This document shows positions 47,252 to 56,806 of a stretch of 64,000 bases of DNA, one piece after another (position 1 is the stretch's first letter; each line of letters starts with the position of its first letter). Below the pieces are notes generated by a model. The model saw only the letters and a program-made list of their open reading frames with translations. It made no database searches and was not told the origin of the DNA. Both the position numbers and the translations under genes were made by a program. The stretch comes from Streptomyces filipinensis (GTDB lineage Bacteria; Actinomycetota; Actinomycetes; Streptomycetales; Streptomycetaceae). The DNA lies in NCBI RefSeq assembly GCF_014649495.1, contig NZ_BMTD01000001.1:186001-250000 (forward strand), read 5' to 3'.

Positions 47252-49069
47252 CTACTCCACCGTCACCGACTTCGCGAGGTTCCTCGGCTTGTCGATGTCC
47301 CGGCCGAGGGCCTTCGCCGTGTGGTACGCCAGCAGCTGGAGCGGGATGCCCATCAGGATGGGGTCCAGTTCGTCCTCGTTCTTCGGGACGACGATCGTCT
47401 GGTCGGCCTTCTCCTGGTGCTGGTGGGCCACCGCGAGGATCTTGCCGCTGCGGGCCTTGATCTCCTCCAGGGCCGCGCGGTTCTTCTCCAGCAGGTCGTC
47501 GTCGGGGACGATCGCCACCGTCGGCAGGGCCGGCTCGATCAGGGCCAGCGGGCCGTGCTTCAGCTCGGAGGCGGGGTAGGCCTCGGCGTGGATGTACGAG
47601 ACCTCCTTGAGCTTCAGGGAGGCCTCGCGGGCCACCGGGTAACCCCGGACGCGGCCGATGAAGAGCATCGAGCGGGCGTCGGCGTACAGCTCGGCCAGCT
47701 CCTTGACCTTCTCCTCCTGCTTGAGGATCTCGGTGATCTGCTCGGGCAGCTTGCGCAGGCCCGCGATGATCCGCTTGCCGTCGCGGACCGAGAGGTCGCG
47801 GGTGCGGCCCAGGTGCAGAGCGAGCAGGGCGAAGGCCACCGTCATGTTCGTGAAGCACTTCGTCGAGACCACGCAGACCTCGGGGCCCGCGTGGACGTAG
47901 ATCCCGGCGTCCGCCTCGCGGGCGATCGCCGAGCCGACGACGTTGACGACGCCGAAGACCTTGGCGCCCTTGCGCTTGAGCTCCTGGACGGCGGCGAGGA
48001 CGTCGTAGGTCTCACCGGACTGGGAGACGGCGACGTACAGGGTGTCGGGGTCGACGACCGCGTTGCGGTAGCGGAACTCGGAGGCCGGCTCGGAGTCGGC
48101 GGGGATGCGCGCCAGCTCCTCGATCATCTGGGCGCCGATCATGCCCGCGTGGTACGAGGTGCCGCAGCCGAGGATCTTCACGCGGCGGATCTGCCGGGCC
48201 TCGCGGGCGTCCAGGTTGAGGCCGCCGAGGTGCACGGTGGAGAAGCGGTCGTCGATGCGGCCGCGCAGCACGCGGTCCACGGCGTCGGCCTGCTCGAAGA
48301 TCTCCTTGTGCATGTAGGTGTCGTGGCCGCCCATGTCGTACGACTCGGCCTCCCACTCCACGGTCGTGGGCTCGGCGGTGGTGCGCGTGCCCTCGGTGGT
48401 GTAGGTGCGGAAGTCGTCTGCCTTGAGGGTGGCCATCTCGCCGTCGTCCAGAGTCACTATCTGGCGGGTGTGCATGACGAGGGCGGCGATGTCGGAGGCG
48501 ACGAACATCTCCTTCTCGCCGATGCCGAGGACGACCGGGGAGCCGTTGCGGGCCACCACGATCCGGTCGGGGAAGTCGGCGTGCAGGACGGCGATGCCGT
48601 AGGTGCCCTCGATCACCCGGACCGCCTGGCGGACCTTGTCCTCCAGCTTCTCGGCGGTGGCGCGGGCGATGAGGTGGGTGAGGACCTCGGTGTCGGTCTC
48701 GGAGAGGAACTCGACGCCGTCCGCCTCCAGCTTGCGGCGCAGGTCGGCGGCGTTGTCGATGATGCCGTTGTGTACGACGGCGACCTTGTTGTCGGCCGAC
48801 ATGTGCGGGTGGGCGTTCACGTCGGACGGGGCGCCATGGGTGGCCCAGCGGGTGTGGGCGATACCGGTGGTGCCCTTGAAGCGCGCCGGGACCTTGGCCT
48901 CCAGGTCGCGCACCCGGCCCTTGGCCTTGACCATCTTCAGGCCGGGCGCCTTCGGGGAGGTGACGACGATGCCCGCCGAGTCGTAGCCGCGGTATTCCAG
49001 CCGCTGCAGCCCTTCGAGCAGCAGCGGGGCTACGTCACGCTTCCCGATGTATCCGACAATTCCGCACAT
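47252..49069 (-). CDS. glmS: Glutamine-fructose-6-phosphate aminotransferase (GlcN-6-P synthase)
   Basis: A 605-residue enzyme making glucosamine-6-phosphate, the entry to cell-wall amino sugars. The N-terminal glutaminase uses Cys2 (MCGIVGYIG) with RWATHG and NGIIDN; two SIS domains follow (GCGTSYHAG, SQSGETYD, STKCFTN) and the C-terminal KSVTVE is invariant. It lies 12 bases after the 85-residue gene and is likely in its operon. Streptomycetes usually have a second copy elsewhere. Links to the chitin genes are metabolic: both meet at GlcN-6-P. Confidence 0.97.
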   Translation of the reverse strand: MCGIVGYIGKRDVAPLLLEGLQRLEYRGYDSAGIVVTSPKAPGLKMVKAKGRVRDLEAKVPARFKGTTGIAHTRWATHGAPSDVNAHPHMSADNKVAVVHNGIIDNAADLRRKLEADGVEFLSETDTEVLTHLIARATAEKLEDKVRQAVRVIEGTYGIAVLHADFPDRIVVARNGSPVVLGIGEKEMFVASDIAALVMHTRQIVTLDDGEMATLKADDFRTYTTEGTRTTAEPTTVEWEAESYDMGGHDTYMHKEIFEQADAVDRVLRGRIDDRFSTVHLGGLNLDAREARQIRRVKILGCGTSYHAGMIGAQMIEELARIPADSEPASEFRYRNAVVDPDTLYVAVSQSGETYDVLAAVQELKRKGAKVFGVVNVVGSAIAREADAGIYVHAGPEVCVVSTKCFTNMTVAFALLALHLGRTRDLSVRDGKRIIAGLRKLPEQITEILKQEEKVKELAELYADARSMLFIGRVRGYPVAREASLKLKEVSYIHAEAYPASELKHGPLALIEPALPTVAIVPDDDLLEKNRAALEEIKARSGKILAVAHQHQEKADQTIVVPKNEDELDPILMGIPLQLLAYHTAKALGRDIDKPRNLAKSVTVE

Positions 49070-49081
49070 ATATAGGTATTC

Positions 49082-49339
49082 CTAGCCGTAGACGATGCGG
49101 CGCAGCTGCCGGAGCGTCAGCTCGGGCGGTGCCACCGCTCGGTACTTGAGGTCCGCCGAGACCTGTTCGAAGATCTCGGCGTTGACCAGGCCCTGGGCCT
49201 GCAGTTCGCGATGACGGCGGCGGACGTAGTCCTCCGTCGACTCGTCGAAGTAGGCGAGCACGTCCTGGATCACACGCAGCGCCTCACCCCGGGCTAGGGG
49301 CGTGGACCGCGTCAGGTGATCAACAAGTTCGTCGTGCAC
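49082..49339 (-). CDS. Small conserved protein upstream of glmS (85 aa)
   Basis: GTG 49339 (MHDELVDHLTRS) has AGGA upstream; the coding bias holds up to that point, although the frame is open far further. The protein is soluble and helical (EALRVIQDVLAYFDESTEDY, VRRRHRELQAQG, LTLRQLRRIVYG). It is probably cotranscribed with glmS, 12 bases downstream, which suggests a role in amino-sugar metabolism or in glmS regulation. No family is recognised. It is divergent from the phosphoesterase gene. Confidence 0.7.
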   Translation of the reverse strand: MHDELVDHLTRSTPLARGEALRVIQDVLAYFDESTEDYVRRRHRELQAQGLVNAEIFEQVSADLKYRAVAPPELTLRQLRRIVYG

Positions 49340-49489
49340 CCGGTAGATCCTGGGGTACGGGCCACGGTTTCGCAAGGAGCGTGCCCGATTTCGGGCAGAC
49401 CTCCGCCTGAGTGCTGTTGGATCTCTGTTCGCAAGCTGTCCACTCTGTGTCTTGTGTCTCGTTGCCCGGACCCACGAGTTTCGGACGCC

Positions 49490-51070
49490 ATGGACATTCC
49501 TCGTATGGGAGTACCCGAGAAGCTGGCCGAGCGCATGAGCATGGCCGAGCAGCATGAGTACCTGCGCGCCAGATTCTCGCGGCGCACCATGATCAGAGGT
49601 GGCGCCGTCACGCTGGGCGCCGTCGCGGGTGGCGCGTTCGTGCCGGGGGCCACCGCCCAGGCGGCCGTGCCGACCCAGCGCACCGCGCCCGCCACGGAGA
49701 CGGTCGACGGTGCCCTCGTCGCCCCCTTCGGCCGCCACCTCGCCTACGGCAACGACCCGCGCACGGAGATGACCGTCTCCTGGCAGGTCCCGGTCGCCGT
49801 GAACAAGCCGTTCATCCGTATCGGTGCCCACCCCTGGGACCTCTCCCGCAAGATCGAGGCCGAGGTCCGCAGCCTCTACACCCCGGCCGGCGTCGGTGCG
49901 AGCGGCGACCACACGCAGTACTACCTGCACGCCCAGCTCACCCACCTGCGCCCCGGCAGGACCTACTACTACGGCGTCGGCCACGAGGGCTTCGACCCGG
50001 CCGAGCCGCATCTGCTGGGCACCCTGGGCACCTTCACCACCGCCCCCGCCCGCAAGGCGCCGTTCACCTTCACCGCCTTCGGTGACCAGGGCGTCAGCTA
50101 CCACGCGCTGGCCAACGACAGCCTGATCCTCGGCCAGAACCCGTCCTTCCACCTGCACGCCGGTGACATCGCCTACGGCGACCCGGCCGGCCAGGGCAGG
50201 ACCACCGACACCGGCTTCGACTCGCGCACCTGGGACCAGTTCCTGTACCAGACCGAGTCGGTCGCCAAGCAGATCCCGTGGATGGTCTCGTACGGCAACC
50301 ACGACATGGAGGCCTGGTACTCGCCCAACGGCTACGGCGGCGAGGAGGCCCGCTGGACCCTTCCGGACAACGGCCCGGACGCCAAGAACCTGCCGGGCGT
50401 CTACTCCTTCGTCCACGGCAACACCGCGGTCATCTCGCTGGACCCGAACGACGTCTCCTTCGAGATCCCGGCGAACCTGGGCATATCAGGAGGAACCCAG
50501 ACCAAGTGGTTCGAGGCCCAGCTGAAGAAGTACCGGGCCTGTGACGACGTCGACTTCATCGTCGTGTTCTTCCACCACTGCGCATACTGCACGTCCACGG
50601 CGCACGCCTCGGAGGGGGGCGTGCGCCAGGAGTGGGTGCCGCTGTTCGAGAAGTACCAGGTGGACCTGGTCATCAACGGCCACAACCACCAGTACGAGCG
50701 CACCGACGTCATCAAGGCCGGCGCCGTCACCAAGAAGCTCCCGATCGGCGGCACCGCCTACCCCGAGACCGAGGGCGTGGTCTACGTCACCGCCGGCGCG
50801 GCGGGCCGCAGCCTGTACGCGTTCAGCGCCCCGGACTCCTACGAGGGCCACGAGCACGAGGTGGACTCGGTCGCCTCCTTCATCAACACCAAGGACGGCA
50901 AGGTCAACGAGACCGTCGCCTGGTCCCGGGTCCGCTACCTCAACTACTCCTTCCTGCGCGTGGACGTCACCCCCGCGCCGAAGGGCCGCCAGACCACCCT
51001 GAGCGTGTCGGGCATCGCCGAGACCGGCGACCGCATCGACCACTTCACGGTGTCCCGCACGGCCAAGTAA
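49490..51070 (+). CDS. Tat-exported purple-acid-phosphatase-like metallophosphoesterase
   Basis: A 526-residue exported phosphatase. The Tat signal is RRTMIRGGAVTLGAVAGGAF. A fibronectin-like N-terminal domain (YGNDPRTEMTVSWQVP, THLRPGRTYYYGVG) precedes the metal domain: AFGDQGVS, HAGDIAYGD, YGNHDME, FFHHCAY and NGHNHQYER, the five purple acid phosphatase blocks. It should release phosphate from organic esters outside the cell. Start ATG 49490 is uncertain; ATG 49505 or 49535 would still keep the Tat motif. Confidence 0.9.
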   Translation: MDIPRMGVPEKLAERMSMAEQHEYLRARFSRRTMIRGGAVTLGAVAGGAFVPGATAQAAVPTQRTAPATETVDGALVAPFGRHLAYGNDPRTEMTVSWQVPVAVNKPFIRIGAHPWDLSRKIEAEVRSLYTPAGVGASGDHTQYYLHAQLTHLRPGRTYYYGVGHEGFDPAEPHLLGTLGTFTTAPARKAPFTFTAFGDQGVSYHALANDSLILGQNPSFHLHAGDIAYGDPAGQGRTTDTGFDSRTWDQFLYQTESVAKQIPWMVSYGNHDMEAWYSPNGYGGEEARWTLPDNGPDAKNLPGVYSFVHGNTAVISLDPNDVSFEIPANLGISGGTQTKWFEAQLKKYRACDDVDFIVVFFHHCAYCTSTAHASEGGVRQEWVPLFEKYQVDLVINGHNHQYERTDVIKAGAVTKKLPIGGTAYPETEGVVYVTAGAAGRSLYAFSAPDSYEGHEHEVDSVASFINTKDGKVNETVAWSRVRYLNYSFLRVDVTPAPKGRQTTLSVSGIAETGDRIDHFTVSRTAK

Positions 51071-51106
51071 CCCCCGGTCCCGCCGCGGGCGGTCCTCATC
51101 CGCGCG

Positions 51107-51976
51107 TCACATGCGTTGGAGGACCGCCTGCTTGGCCAGGGTGAACTCCTCGTCGGTCAGCACCCCGTCGCGGTGCAGCTCGCCCAGCTCGCGCAGGCGG
51201 CGCAGCAGGGCGTCGTGGTCGTCCCCGGCCGGCGCCTTGGCGAGCGCCGGGGGCTCCTTCGGCGTGTCCGCCGCCGCGGCGGGGTGCGGCAGCCGTGCCT
51301 GCACGGCCGCGGCCACCAGGGCCATCAGGGGGTCCTTCTTGAAGCCCCACAGCTCGACCGCGTTCGGGTCGTACTTGGCCGTCGCCGTCGCCGGGGCGCC
51401 GCGCACCAGGATCCGCATGTGGCCGTTCTCCAGTCCGGCCGCCGGCTGCCACTCCACGCCGAGGACGTCCGCGAGCGGGATGGTCCGGACGCCGGCCTCG
51501 GCCTTGGCGGTCTCGGTCTTCCAGTTCCACTCCAGCCGCACGCGCTCCCCGTCGAAGCTCGCCGTGCCGTCCCCGGCGGAGGCGGACACCGGCAGGGGCG
51601 GCCCCGGCAGCAGATAGCCGGTGACCGGACCGGGTGAAACCCCGTCCAGCAGCAGCGCGTTGCGCACCTCGTCGGCGAAGTACTCGGCGACCCCGTACCG
51701 GTCGGACTCCACCGTCAGCTGATACGGGTCGTTCGGCTCGGCCAGCCGCCCGCCGGTGGCCTGCGTCAGCGGATCGGCCCCGTCCCGCAGCCGCAGCCTC
51801 AGCCGCCCCGACCTCCGCCCCTGCTCGAAGGAGACACCGGCCAACGCCCCCAGCGGCACGACGAGTTCGCCCAGCTCCCGGCGGAGCAGGCCCACGTTCT
51901 TGTCCCGGCCCGGCGTGAGCCGCAGGGCATCGCCGTCGAAGGTCCAGGTGCCGTCCTTCTGGATGATTTCCGCCAT
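51107..51976 (-). CDS. DUF4429 protein with C-terminal SHOCT segment
   Basis: A 289-residue soluble protein. Two related beta-rich DUF4429 units lie near 5-105 (GTWTFDGDALRLTPGRDKNV, IPLG-like turn) and 125-220 (GTASFDGERVRLEWNWKTE, RTIPLADVLGVEWQPA). The tail (DALLRRLRELGELHRDGVLTDEEFTLAKQAVL) is a SHOCT motif. The family is linked with membrane or oligomer assembly, but function is open. It is divergent from the GH20 gene, 113 bases away. Confidence 0.88.
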   Translation of the reverse strand: MAEIIQKDGTWTFDGDALRLTPGRDKNVGLLRRELGELVVPLGALAGVSFEQGRRSGRLRLRLRDGADPLTQATGGRLAEPNDPYQLTVESDRYGVAEYFADEVRNALLLDGVSPGPVTGYLLPGPPLPVSASAGDGTASFDGERVRLEWNWKTETAKAEAGVRTIPLADVLGVEWQPAAGLENGHMRILVRGAPATATAKYDPNAVELWGFKKDPLMALVAAAVQARLPHPAAAADTPKEPPALAKAPAGDDHDALLRRLRELGELHRDGVLTDEEFTLAKQAVLQRM

Positions 51977-52006
51977 GGAGGGATTGTTTCACCGGATCTG
52001 CGGGAG

Positions 52007-52022
52007 AGTGGTCTCGACCATG
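52007..52022. promoter_or_regulatory. DasR-type operator (dre) upstream of the GH20 gene
   Basis: AGTGGTCTCGACCATG matches the DasR consensus at 13 of 16 positions, 68 bases before the hexosaminidase start codon and in the divergent DUF4429-GH20 gap. Confidence 0.75.
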
Positions 52023-52089
52023 TCTGTCGGTCCACACCGACGACTCGGCCACCCGTGACGGCCGAACCCCCCACCCGAAGGGAGCGCAT

Positions 52090-53703
52090 GTGAGACGGAA
52101 CCACAGCACGACTCCCCGATCCCCCCGCATCCTCGGATCGCTGCTGCTGCTCGCGGCAGCCGGCGTCTTCACCCTCGGTACGGCACCCGCGGCACCGGCG
52201 GCGACGACGGCCGCCGCCCCCACGCCGCTGGACCAGGTGGTCCCGGCGCCCGCCTCCGTCAAGCCCGCCGGGACCCCGTACCGCATCACGCGCACGAGCA
52301 GCGTCCGCGTCGACGGATCCGCCGAGGTCCGCCGGATCGGCGCGTACCTCACGGGCATCCTGCGGCCCTCCACCGGCTATCCGCTGCCGCTCACCGACCA
52401 CGGCACCGGAGGCATCAGTCTCCACCTCGCGCAGGGCGACTACGGCGCCGAGGGGTACCGGCTGCACAGCGACGCGGGCGGCGTCACCATCACCGCGAGC
52501 GCCCCCGCCGGCCTCTTCCACGGCGTCCAGACGCTGCGTCAGCTCCTGCCGCCCGCCGTCGAGGAGAAGACCGTCCAGCCCGGTCCCTGGCAGGTCGCCG
52601 GCGGCACCGTGGAGGACCGCCCCCGCTACTCCTACCGGGGCGCCATGCTGGACGTCTCCCGGCACTTCTTCGGGGTCGCCCAGGTCAAGCGGTACATCGA
52701 CCAGCTGGCCCTCTACAAGATCAACGAGTTGCACCTGCACCTCAGCGACGACCAGGGCTGGCGCATCGCCGTCGACTCCTGGCCGCGGCTGGCCACCTAC
52801 GGCGGCTCCACCGAGGTCGGCGGCGGCGCGGGCGGCTCCTACACCAAGGCCGACTACCGGGAGATCGTCTCCTACGCCGCCTCCCGCTATCTGGAGGTCG
52901 TCCCCGAGATCGACATGCCCGGCCACTCCAACGCGGCCCTCGCCTCGTACGCCGAGCTGAACTGCAACGGCACCGCACCCCCGCTGTACACCGGCACGGA
53001 GGTCGGCTTCAGCTCGCTGTGCGTGCCCAAGCAGGTGACGTACGACTTCGTGGACGACGTCGTCCGCGAGCTGGCCGCCCTCACCCCCGGCCGCTACCTC
53101 CACATCGGCGGCGACGAGGCGCACTCCACCAGCCACGCCGACTACGTGACCTTCATGGACCGCGTGCAGCCGATCGTCGCCAAGTACGGCAAGACGGTCA
53201 TCGGCTGGCACCAGCTCACCGGCGCCCACCCGGCCCAGGGCGCCCTCGCCCAGTACTGGGGCCTGGACCGCACCAGCGCGGCCGACAAGGCCCAGGTGGT
53301 CAAGGCCGCCCAGAACGGCACCGGCCTGATCCTCTCCCCGGCCGACCGTGTCTACCTCGACATGAAGTACACCAAGGACACCAAGCTGGGCCTGGACTGG
53401 GCGGGCCTGGTCGAGGTCGAGCGGTCCTACGACTGGAACCCGGGCGCCTACCTTCCCGGTGCCCCGGACTCGGCCATCAGGGGCGTGGAGGCGCCCCTGT
53501 GGTCGGAGACCCTGACGACGTCCGCGGATCTCGACTACATGGCGTTCCCACGCCTGCCCGGCGCCGCCGAACTGGGCTGGTCCCCGGCGGCCACGCACGA
53601 CTGGGACACCTACAAGGTACGGCTGGCGGCCCAGGCACCTCGCTGGGACGCCCTGGGCATCACCTACTACAGGTCGCCCCAGGTGCCCTGGCCGACCAGC
53701 TGA
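52090..53703 (+). CDS. Secreted GH20 beta-N-acetylhexosaminidase
   Basis: A 537-residue exported exo-enzyme releasing GlcNAc from chitin oligomers. The signal peptide ends near APAAPAA at about 37. A GH20b N-terminal domain (VVPAPASVKPAGTPYRI) precedes the barrel: RGAMLDVSRHFFGVAQVKRY, HLHLSDDQGWRI, VPEIDMPGHSNAAL and HIGGDEAHST with the catalytic pair Asp342-Glu343 for substrate-assisted catalysis. GTG 52090 follows GGGAGCG. A DasR-type box lies upstream; the gene ends in a strong terminator. Confidence 0.95.
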   Translation: MRRNHSTTPRSPRILGSLLLLAAAGVFTLGTAPAAPAATTAAAPTPLDQVVPAPASVKPAGTPYRITRTSSVRVDGSAEVRRIGAYLTGILRPSTGYPLPLTDHGTGGISLHLAQGDYGAEGYRLHSDAGGVTITASAPAGLFHGVQTLRQLLPPAVEEKTVQPGPWQVAGGTVEDRPRYSYRGAMLDVSRHFFGVAQVKRYIDQLALYKINELHLHLSDDQGWRIAVDSWPRLATYGGSTEVGGGAGGSYTKADYREIVSYAASRYLEVVPEIDMPGHSNAALASYAELNCNGTAPPLYTGTEVGFSSLCVPKQVTYDFVDDVVRELAALTPGRYLHIGGDEAHSTSHADYVTFMDRVQPIVAKYGKTVIGWHQLTGAHPAQGALAQYWGLDRTSAADKAQVVKAAQNGTGLILSPADRVYLDMKYTKDTKLGLDWAGLVEVERSYDWNPGAYLPGAPDSAIRGVEAPLWSETLTTSADLDYMAFPRLPGAAELGWSPAATHDWDTYKVRLAAQAPRWDALGITYYRSPQVPWPTS

Positions 53704-53712
53704 CCCCTCGAC

Positions 53713-53745
53713 GGGCACCCCGGAGGACCGTGCTCCGGGGTGCCC
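53713..53745 (+). terminator. Terminator after the GH20 gene
   Basis: GGGCACCCCGGAG pairs perfectly with CTCCGGGGTGCCC (13 bases) over a 7-base loop, 9 bases after the stop. It can also end the convergent gene. Confidence 0.88.
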
Positions 53746-53820
53746 GCCGGTCCGGGTCCCAGCCGCTGTGCCGGAGCCGCGCGGTGATGCCCAGCCGGTC
53801 GGGTCGCGGAAGCGGGCCGG

Positions 53821-54450
53821 CTACAGCTCGTCCCTCAGCCGCGCCCAGGTGTGGCTGTCCAGGCCGTCATGGGGGCCGATGCGGGAGAGTTCGGTGCCAT
53901 CCTGCGCCAGGGCCGCCATGACGGGACGGGTTCCGCGGCCGGTGCCGGTGCGGGGGGACTTCCAGACGGCGATGAGCCTGCGCTGCTCGGGCGCCTCGAG
54001 CCGGCGGGCTCCGACGAGGACATGGCCCACGTCCGACCCGAGGCGCACGATGTCGCAACCGATCCACGGGGCTGAGACGAGCGAGCCAGGGGGGTCGAGG
54101 CGGCGGGAGAGGCCGACGGAACCCGCGGCGTGGCGAACGTCGAGCACCTCGACGTCGGCACCGTCGTCCCCGTCTGCGTCGCCCCAGCCGCCTCCCAGGT
54201 ACTGCCACCGCTCGTCGTGCCACTCCAGAAGCCCGGTGTGCTCACGCGTCCGCCGTGACCTCGGACGCCAGAGCAGCCAGATCGCCGCGACCCCGGACGT
54301 GGCGTCGACATCGGCCGACACGACGGTCAGCACGCGCCGCGGCATCCACCACGGCTGCGGACCGGTCCTCGCCTGCACCCGCCTCACCACGCCCAGCAGG
54401 AACGTCTCCCACCAGGGCCCCGCCCATATGGCCGCTCCCCAAGCCCTCAT
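53821..54450 (-). CDS. Hypothetical protein (209 aa), orphan between GH20 and desD
   Basis: ATG 54450 begins MRAWGAAIWAGPWWETFLLG. The N-terminal 60 residues are Trp-rich and partly hydrophobic; the rest is beta-rich and charged (VEVLDVRHAAGSVGLSRRLD, CDIVRLGSDVGHVLVGARRL, AVWKSPRTGTGRGTRP). No signal cleavage site, enzyme motif or known family is evident. It is downstream of no partner: desD lies 44 bases upstream on the same strand. In the des clusters I recall, no such gene follows desD, so it may be a strain-specific insertion. Confidence 0.55.
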   Translation of the reverse strand: MRAWGAAIWAGPWWETFLLGVVRRVQARTGPQPWWMPRRVLTVVSADVDATSGVAAIWLLWRPRSRRTREHTGLLEWHDERWQYLGGGWGDADGDDGADVEVLDVRHAAGSVGLSRRLDPPGSLVSAPWIGCDIVRLGSDVGHVLVGARRLEAPEQRRLIAVWKSPRTGTGRGTRPVMAALAQDGTELSRIGPHDGLDSHTWARLRDEL

Positions 54451-54494
54451 GTGCCTGCGATACCCGATGCGCGGGGCATCAAGCCGCCGGGGAG

Positions 54495-56264
54495 TCAGAA
54501 CCCGGCGATCGGGTTCTTCAGCGTGCCGACGAGCTGGAGGGCGGCGGAGGGGTCGGTGAGGTCGACCATCTGCTTGTTGTCGCGCAGCTGCAGGCGGTTG
54601 AGGCAGGACAGGGCGAACTCGGGGGCGAACATGTCGTACCGGCGGAACCTCTCGGCCAGTTCGGGGTTCGCCGCCTGGTACTCGCGGGTGACCTCCGCGA
54701 CCGTGCGCCAGAAGGCGTCCTCCTCCAGGATCCCCTCGGCGGCGAGGTGCGCGGCGAGGAAGCGGAAGAAGCAGTCGAAGACGTCCGTGAAGATCGACAG
54801 CAGCTTCTTGTCGTCCGGCACCTCGACACGGATCCGCCGGACCTCCGGCGGCAGGACCGCGTCCGGGTCCATCACCACGATCTCCTCGGCGATGTCCTTG
54901 TAGACCGCCCGCTGCACCACCCCGTCCTCCAGCACCAGGATGACGTTCTCGCCGTGCGGCATGAAGGCGAGGTCGTAGGCGTAGAAGCTGTGCAGGAGCG
55001 GGGTGTAGTACGCCCGCAGGTACCGGCGCAGCCACTCGGTGGGCGTCAGGCCCGAGCGGGTGACCAGCGCGCCCGCGAAGGAGGCGCCGGCGTGGTCGAG
55101 GTGGAGGAGGGAGGCCATGGTGGCGAGGGACTCGCCCTCCCGCAGGCCCGGTACCGGGCTCTCCCGCCACAGCGCGGCCAGCATCTTGCGGTACGGCGAG
55201 TAGCGGTCGGTGGCCTGCTCGTACTCCAGATGGCGGTAGCCGACCGCCGCCCGCTCCCGGATGACCGTGAGGCCCGAGGCCTTGAGCACCGGGTCGTTCT
55301 CGATCAGCCGGGCCAGCCAGTCGTTGATCGCCGGGGTCGCCTCCATGTAGGCGGCCGACAGCCCCCGCATGAAGCCCATGTTGAGGACGGACAGGGCCGT
55401 CTTCACATAGTGCTTCTCCGGGTGGGAGGCGTTGAAGAAGGTCCGGATGGACTGCTGAGCCAGGTACTCGTCCTCGCCCTCGCCGAGGCAGACCAGGTGC
55501 CGGCGGGCCACCTCGGCGGCGAAGGTGACGGAGAGCTTGTTCCACCACTGCCAGGGATGGACGGGGATGAGGAGGTAGTCGGCGGGGTCGAGGCCCTGGC
55601 CGGTGAGCCGGTCGTGGAACCGGTCGACCGTCTCCGCCCCCAGCTCCTGCCGGATGAAGTCCTCGTACACGATCCCGACGCCCGCCGTGAACGCGGCCCG
55701 CGAACGGTGCGCGGCCAGCCACACCAGCCGGACCGGGCTCGCGGTCTCGGGGGCGTAGGAGAGGTACTCGTGGATGCCGAACCCGAGCCGGCCGTTGTTC
55801 GCGACGAAGCAGGGGTGGCCCTCGGTCATCCCGGTCTCGATCGCCTGGAAGCCGCCGTCCGCCAGCTCCGCGGAGGTGGTGCGGGGTTTGGTGAGCTTGT
55901 AGCAGGTGCCGGAGAGGGTGGAGGAGATCTCCTCCAGGTACACCGGCAGGACCTCGTCGCTCAGCCCCAGGGAGCCCTTCAGCTCGATGAAGAAGTCCAG
56001 CGCGGCCAGCGGGAGTTCACCGCCGTCGCGGTGCCGGGTGAGGGACTCGGCGTCCACCTGCCAGTGGTCGAGGGCGCGCTGGACGGCGGAGAAGCGGTAG
56101 GAGGTCAGGCCGTCGTCACTGCGGACGACGTACCCGTCACCCTCCTGCGCGGGCGTGATCAGGCGCTCGTGCGCGAACTCGGCGAGTGCCTTGCGGATCA
56201 GCAGGCGGTTGGCGGTCTCCCACCGGTCGGGGGAGAGGTGGGCCACGGCGTCGGCGAGGGTCAT
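54495..56264 (-). CDS. desD: Desferrioxamine synthetase (NIS synthetase)
   Basis: A 589-residue ATP-dependent IucA/IucC-type ligase that joins hydroxamates of N-hydroxy-N-succinyl or acetyl cadaverine to desferrioxamine E/B. Motifs include HPWQWWNKLSVTF and SIRTFFNASHPEKHYVKTAL (ATP/active site region) and EERAAVG-like RERAAVGYRHLE. It is the last gene of desABCD and overlaps desC by ATGA (56261-56264). Length fits the family. Confidence 0.96.
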   Translation of the reverse strand: MTLADAVAHLSPDRWETANRLLIRKALAEFAHERLITPAQEGDGYVVRSDDGLTSYRFSAVQRALDHWQVDAESLTRHRDGGELPLAALDFFIELKGSLGLSDEVLPVYLEEISSTLSGTCYKLTKPRTTSAELADGGFQAIETGMTEGHPCFVANNGRLGFGIHEYLSYAPETASPVRLVWLAAHRSRAAFTAGVGIVYEDFIRQELGAETVDRFHDRLTGQGLDPADYLLIPVHPWQWWNKLSVTFAAEVARRHLVCLGEGEDEYLAQQSIRTFFNASHPEKHYVKTALSVLNMGFMRGLSAAYMEATPAINDWLARLIENDPVLKASGLTVIRERAAVGYRHLEYEQATDRYSPYRKMLAALWRESPVPGLREGESLATMASLLHLDHAGASFAGALVTRSGLTPTEWLRRYLRAYYTPLLHSFYAYDLAFMPHGENVILVLEDGVVQRAVYKDIAEEIVVMDPDAVLPPEVRRIRVEVPDDKKLLSIFTDVFDCFFRFLAAHLAAEGILEEDAFWRTVAEVTREYQAANPELAERFRRYDMFAPEFALSCLNRLQLRDNKQMVDLTDPSAALQLVGTLKNPIAGF

Positions 56265-56806
56265 GCGGCCACTCCCGTCGCGGCGGCGAACTGCTCACGC
56301 GTGCAGAAGCTCAGCAGCGCCTTCTTCTCCGGCTTCTGGATCTCCCGCTCGGGCAGGAACCCGACGGCCTCGTTCAGCGCGTGCACGGCCTTGTTGCGCA
56401 CGTCCGGCTCGACCACGACCCGCCGCACCGCGGGGTCCTCGAAGAGGTGGGCCATCACGGCGGTGATGACCGACCGGGTGAACCCGTGCACGGGCGTACC
56501 GGTCGGCGGGGTGAGGAAGTGCATGCCGATGTCTCCCGGCCGGGCCTCGTACAGGCCGGTCAGCTCCCGGTGCGCGGGGTCGTACTTCTCCATCAGGAAG
56601 ACCGGCTCCCCGTCCCGCAGGCCGAGCAGGGCGTGGTGGTGCTCGTCCGCCGCGATCTCCATGTAGGCGCGCTCGACGTCCTCCGGTCTGGCGTCCTGCA
56701 TCATCCAGAAGGAGGCCTTGGGGTGGGTGACCCAGGAGTGCAGCAGCCGGCCGTCCTCCAGCGGGTCGACGGCACGGAAGGTGAAGGTCGTGTTCGTGTC
56801 GTTCAT
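56261..56806 (-). CDS. desC: N-hydroxycadaverine acyltransferase
   Basis: A 181-residue GNAT-fold enzyme of the siderophore acyltransferase (AlcB/IucB) type. It transfers succinyl or acetyl from CoA to the hydroxylamine of N-hydroxycadaverine. Visible: [44 protein letters not shown]-like [10 protein letters not shown] and [21 protein letters not shown]. Starts overlapping desB (ATGA at 56803-56806). Confidence 0.95.
   Translation of the reverse strand: MNDTNTTFTFRAVDPLEDGRLLHSWVTHPKASFWMMQDARPEDVERAYMEIAADEHHHALLGLRDGEPVFLMEKYDPAHRELTGLYEARPGDIGMHFLTPPTGTPVHGFTRSVITAVMAHLFEDPAVRRVVVEPDVRNKAVHALNEAVGFLPEREIQKPEKKALLSFCTREQFAAATGVAA

Noticed and set aside
47321..49075. 584-codon open frame antisense to glmS
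   Set aside because: It mirrors the glmS codon structure and has Val/Leu/Gly/Asp-rich low-complexity sequence; a shadow of strong third-position GC.
49340..50416. N-terminal extension of the small protein upstream of glmS to 444 residues
   Set aside because: The extension is antisense to the phosphoesterase gene and low complexity; the GTG at 49339 has a ribosome site.
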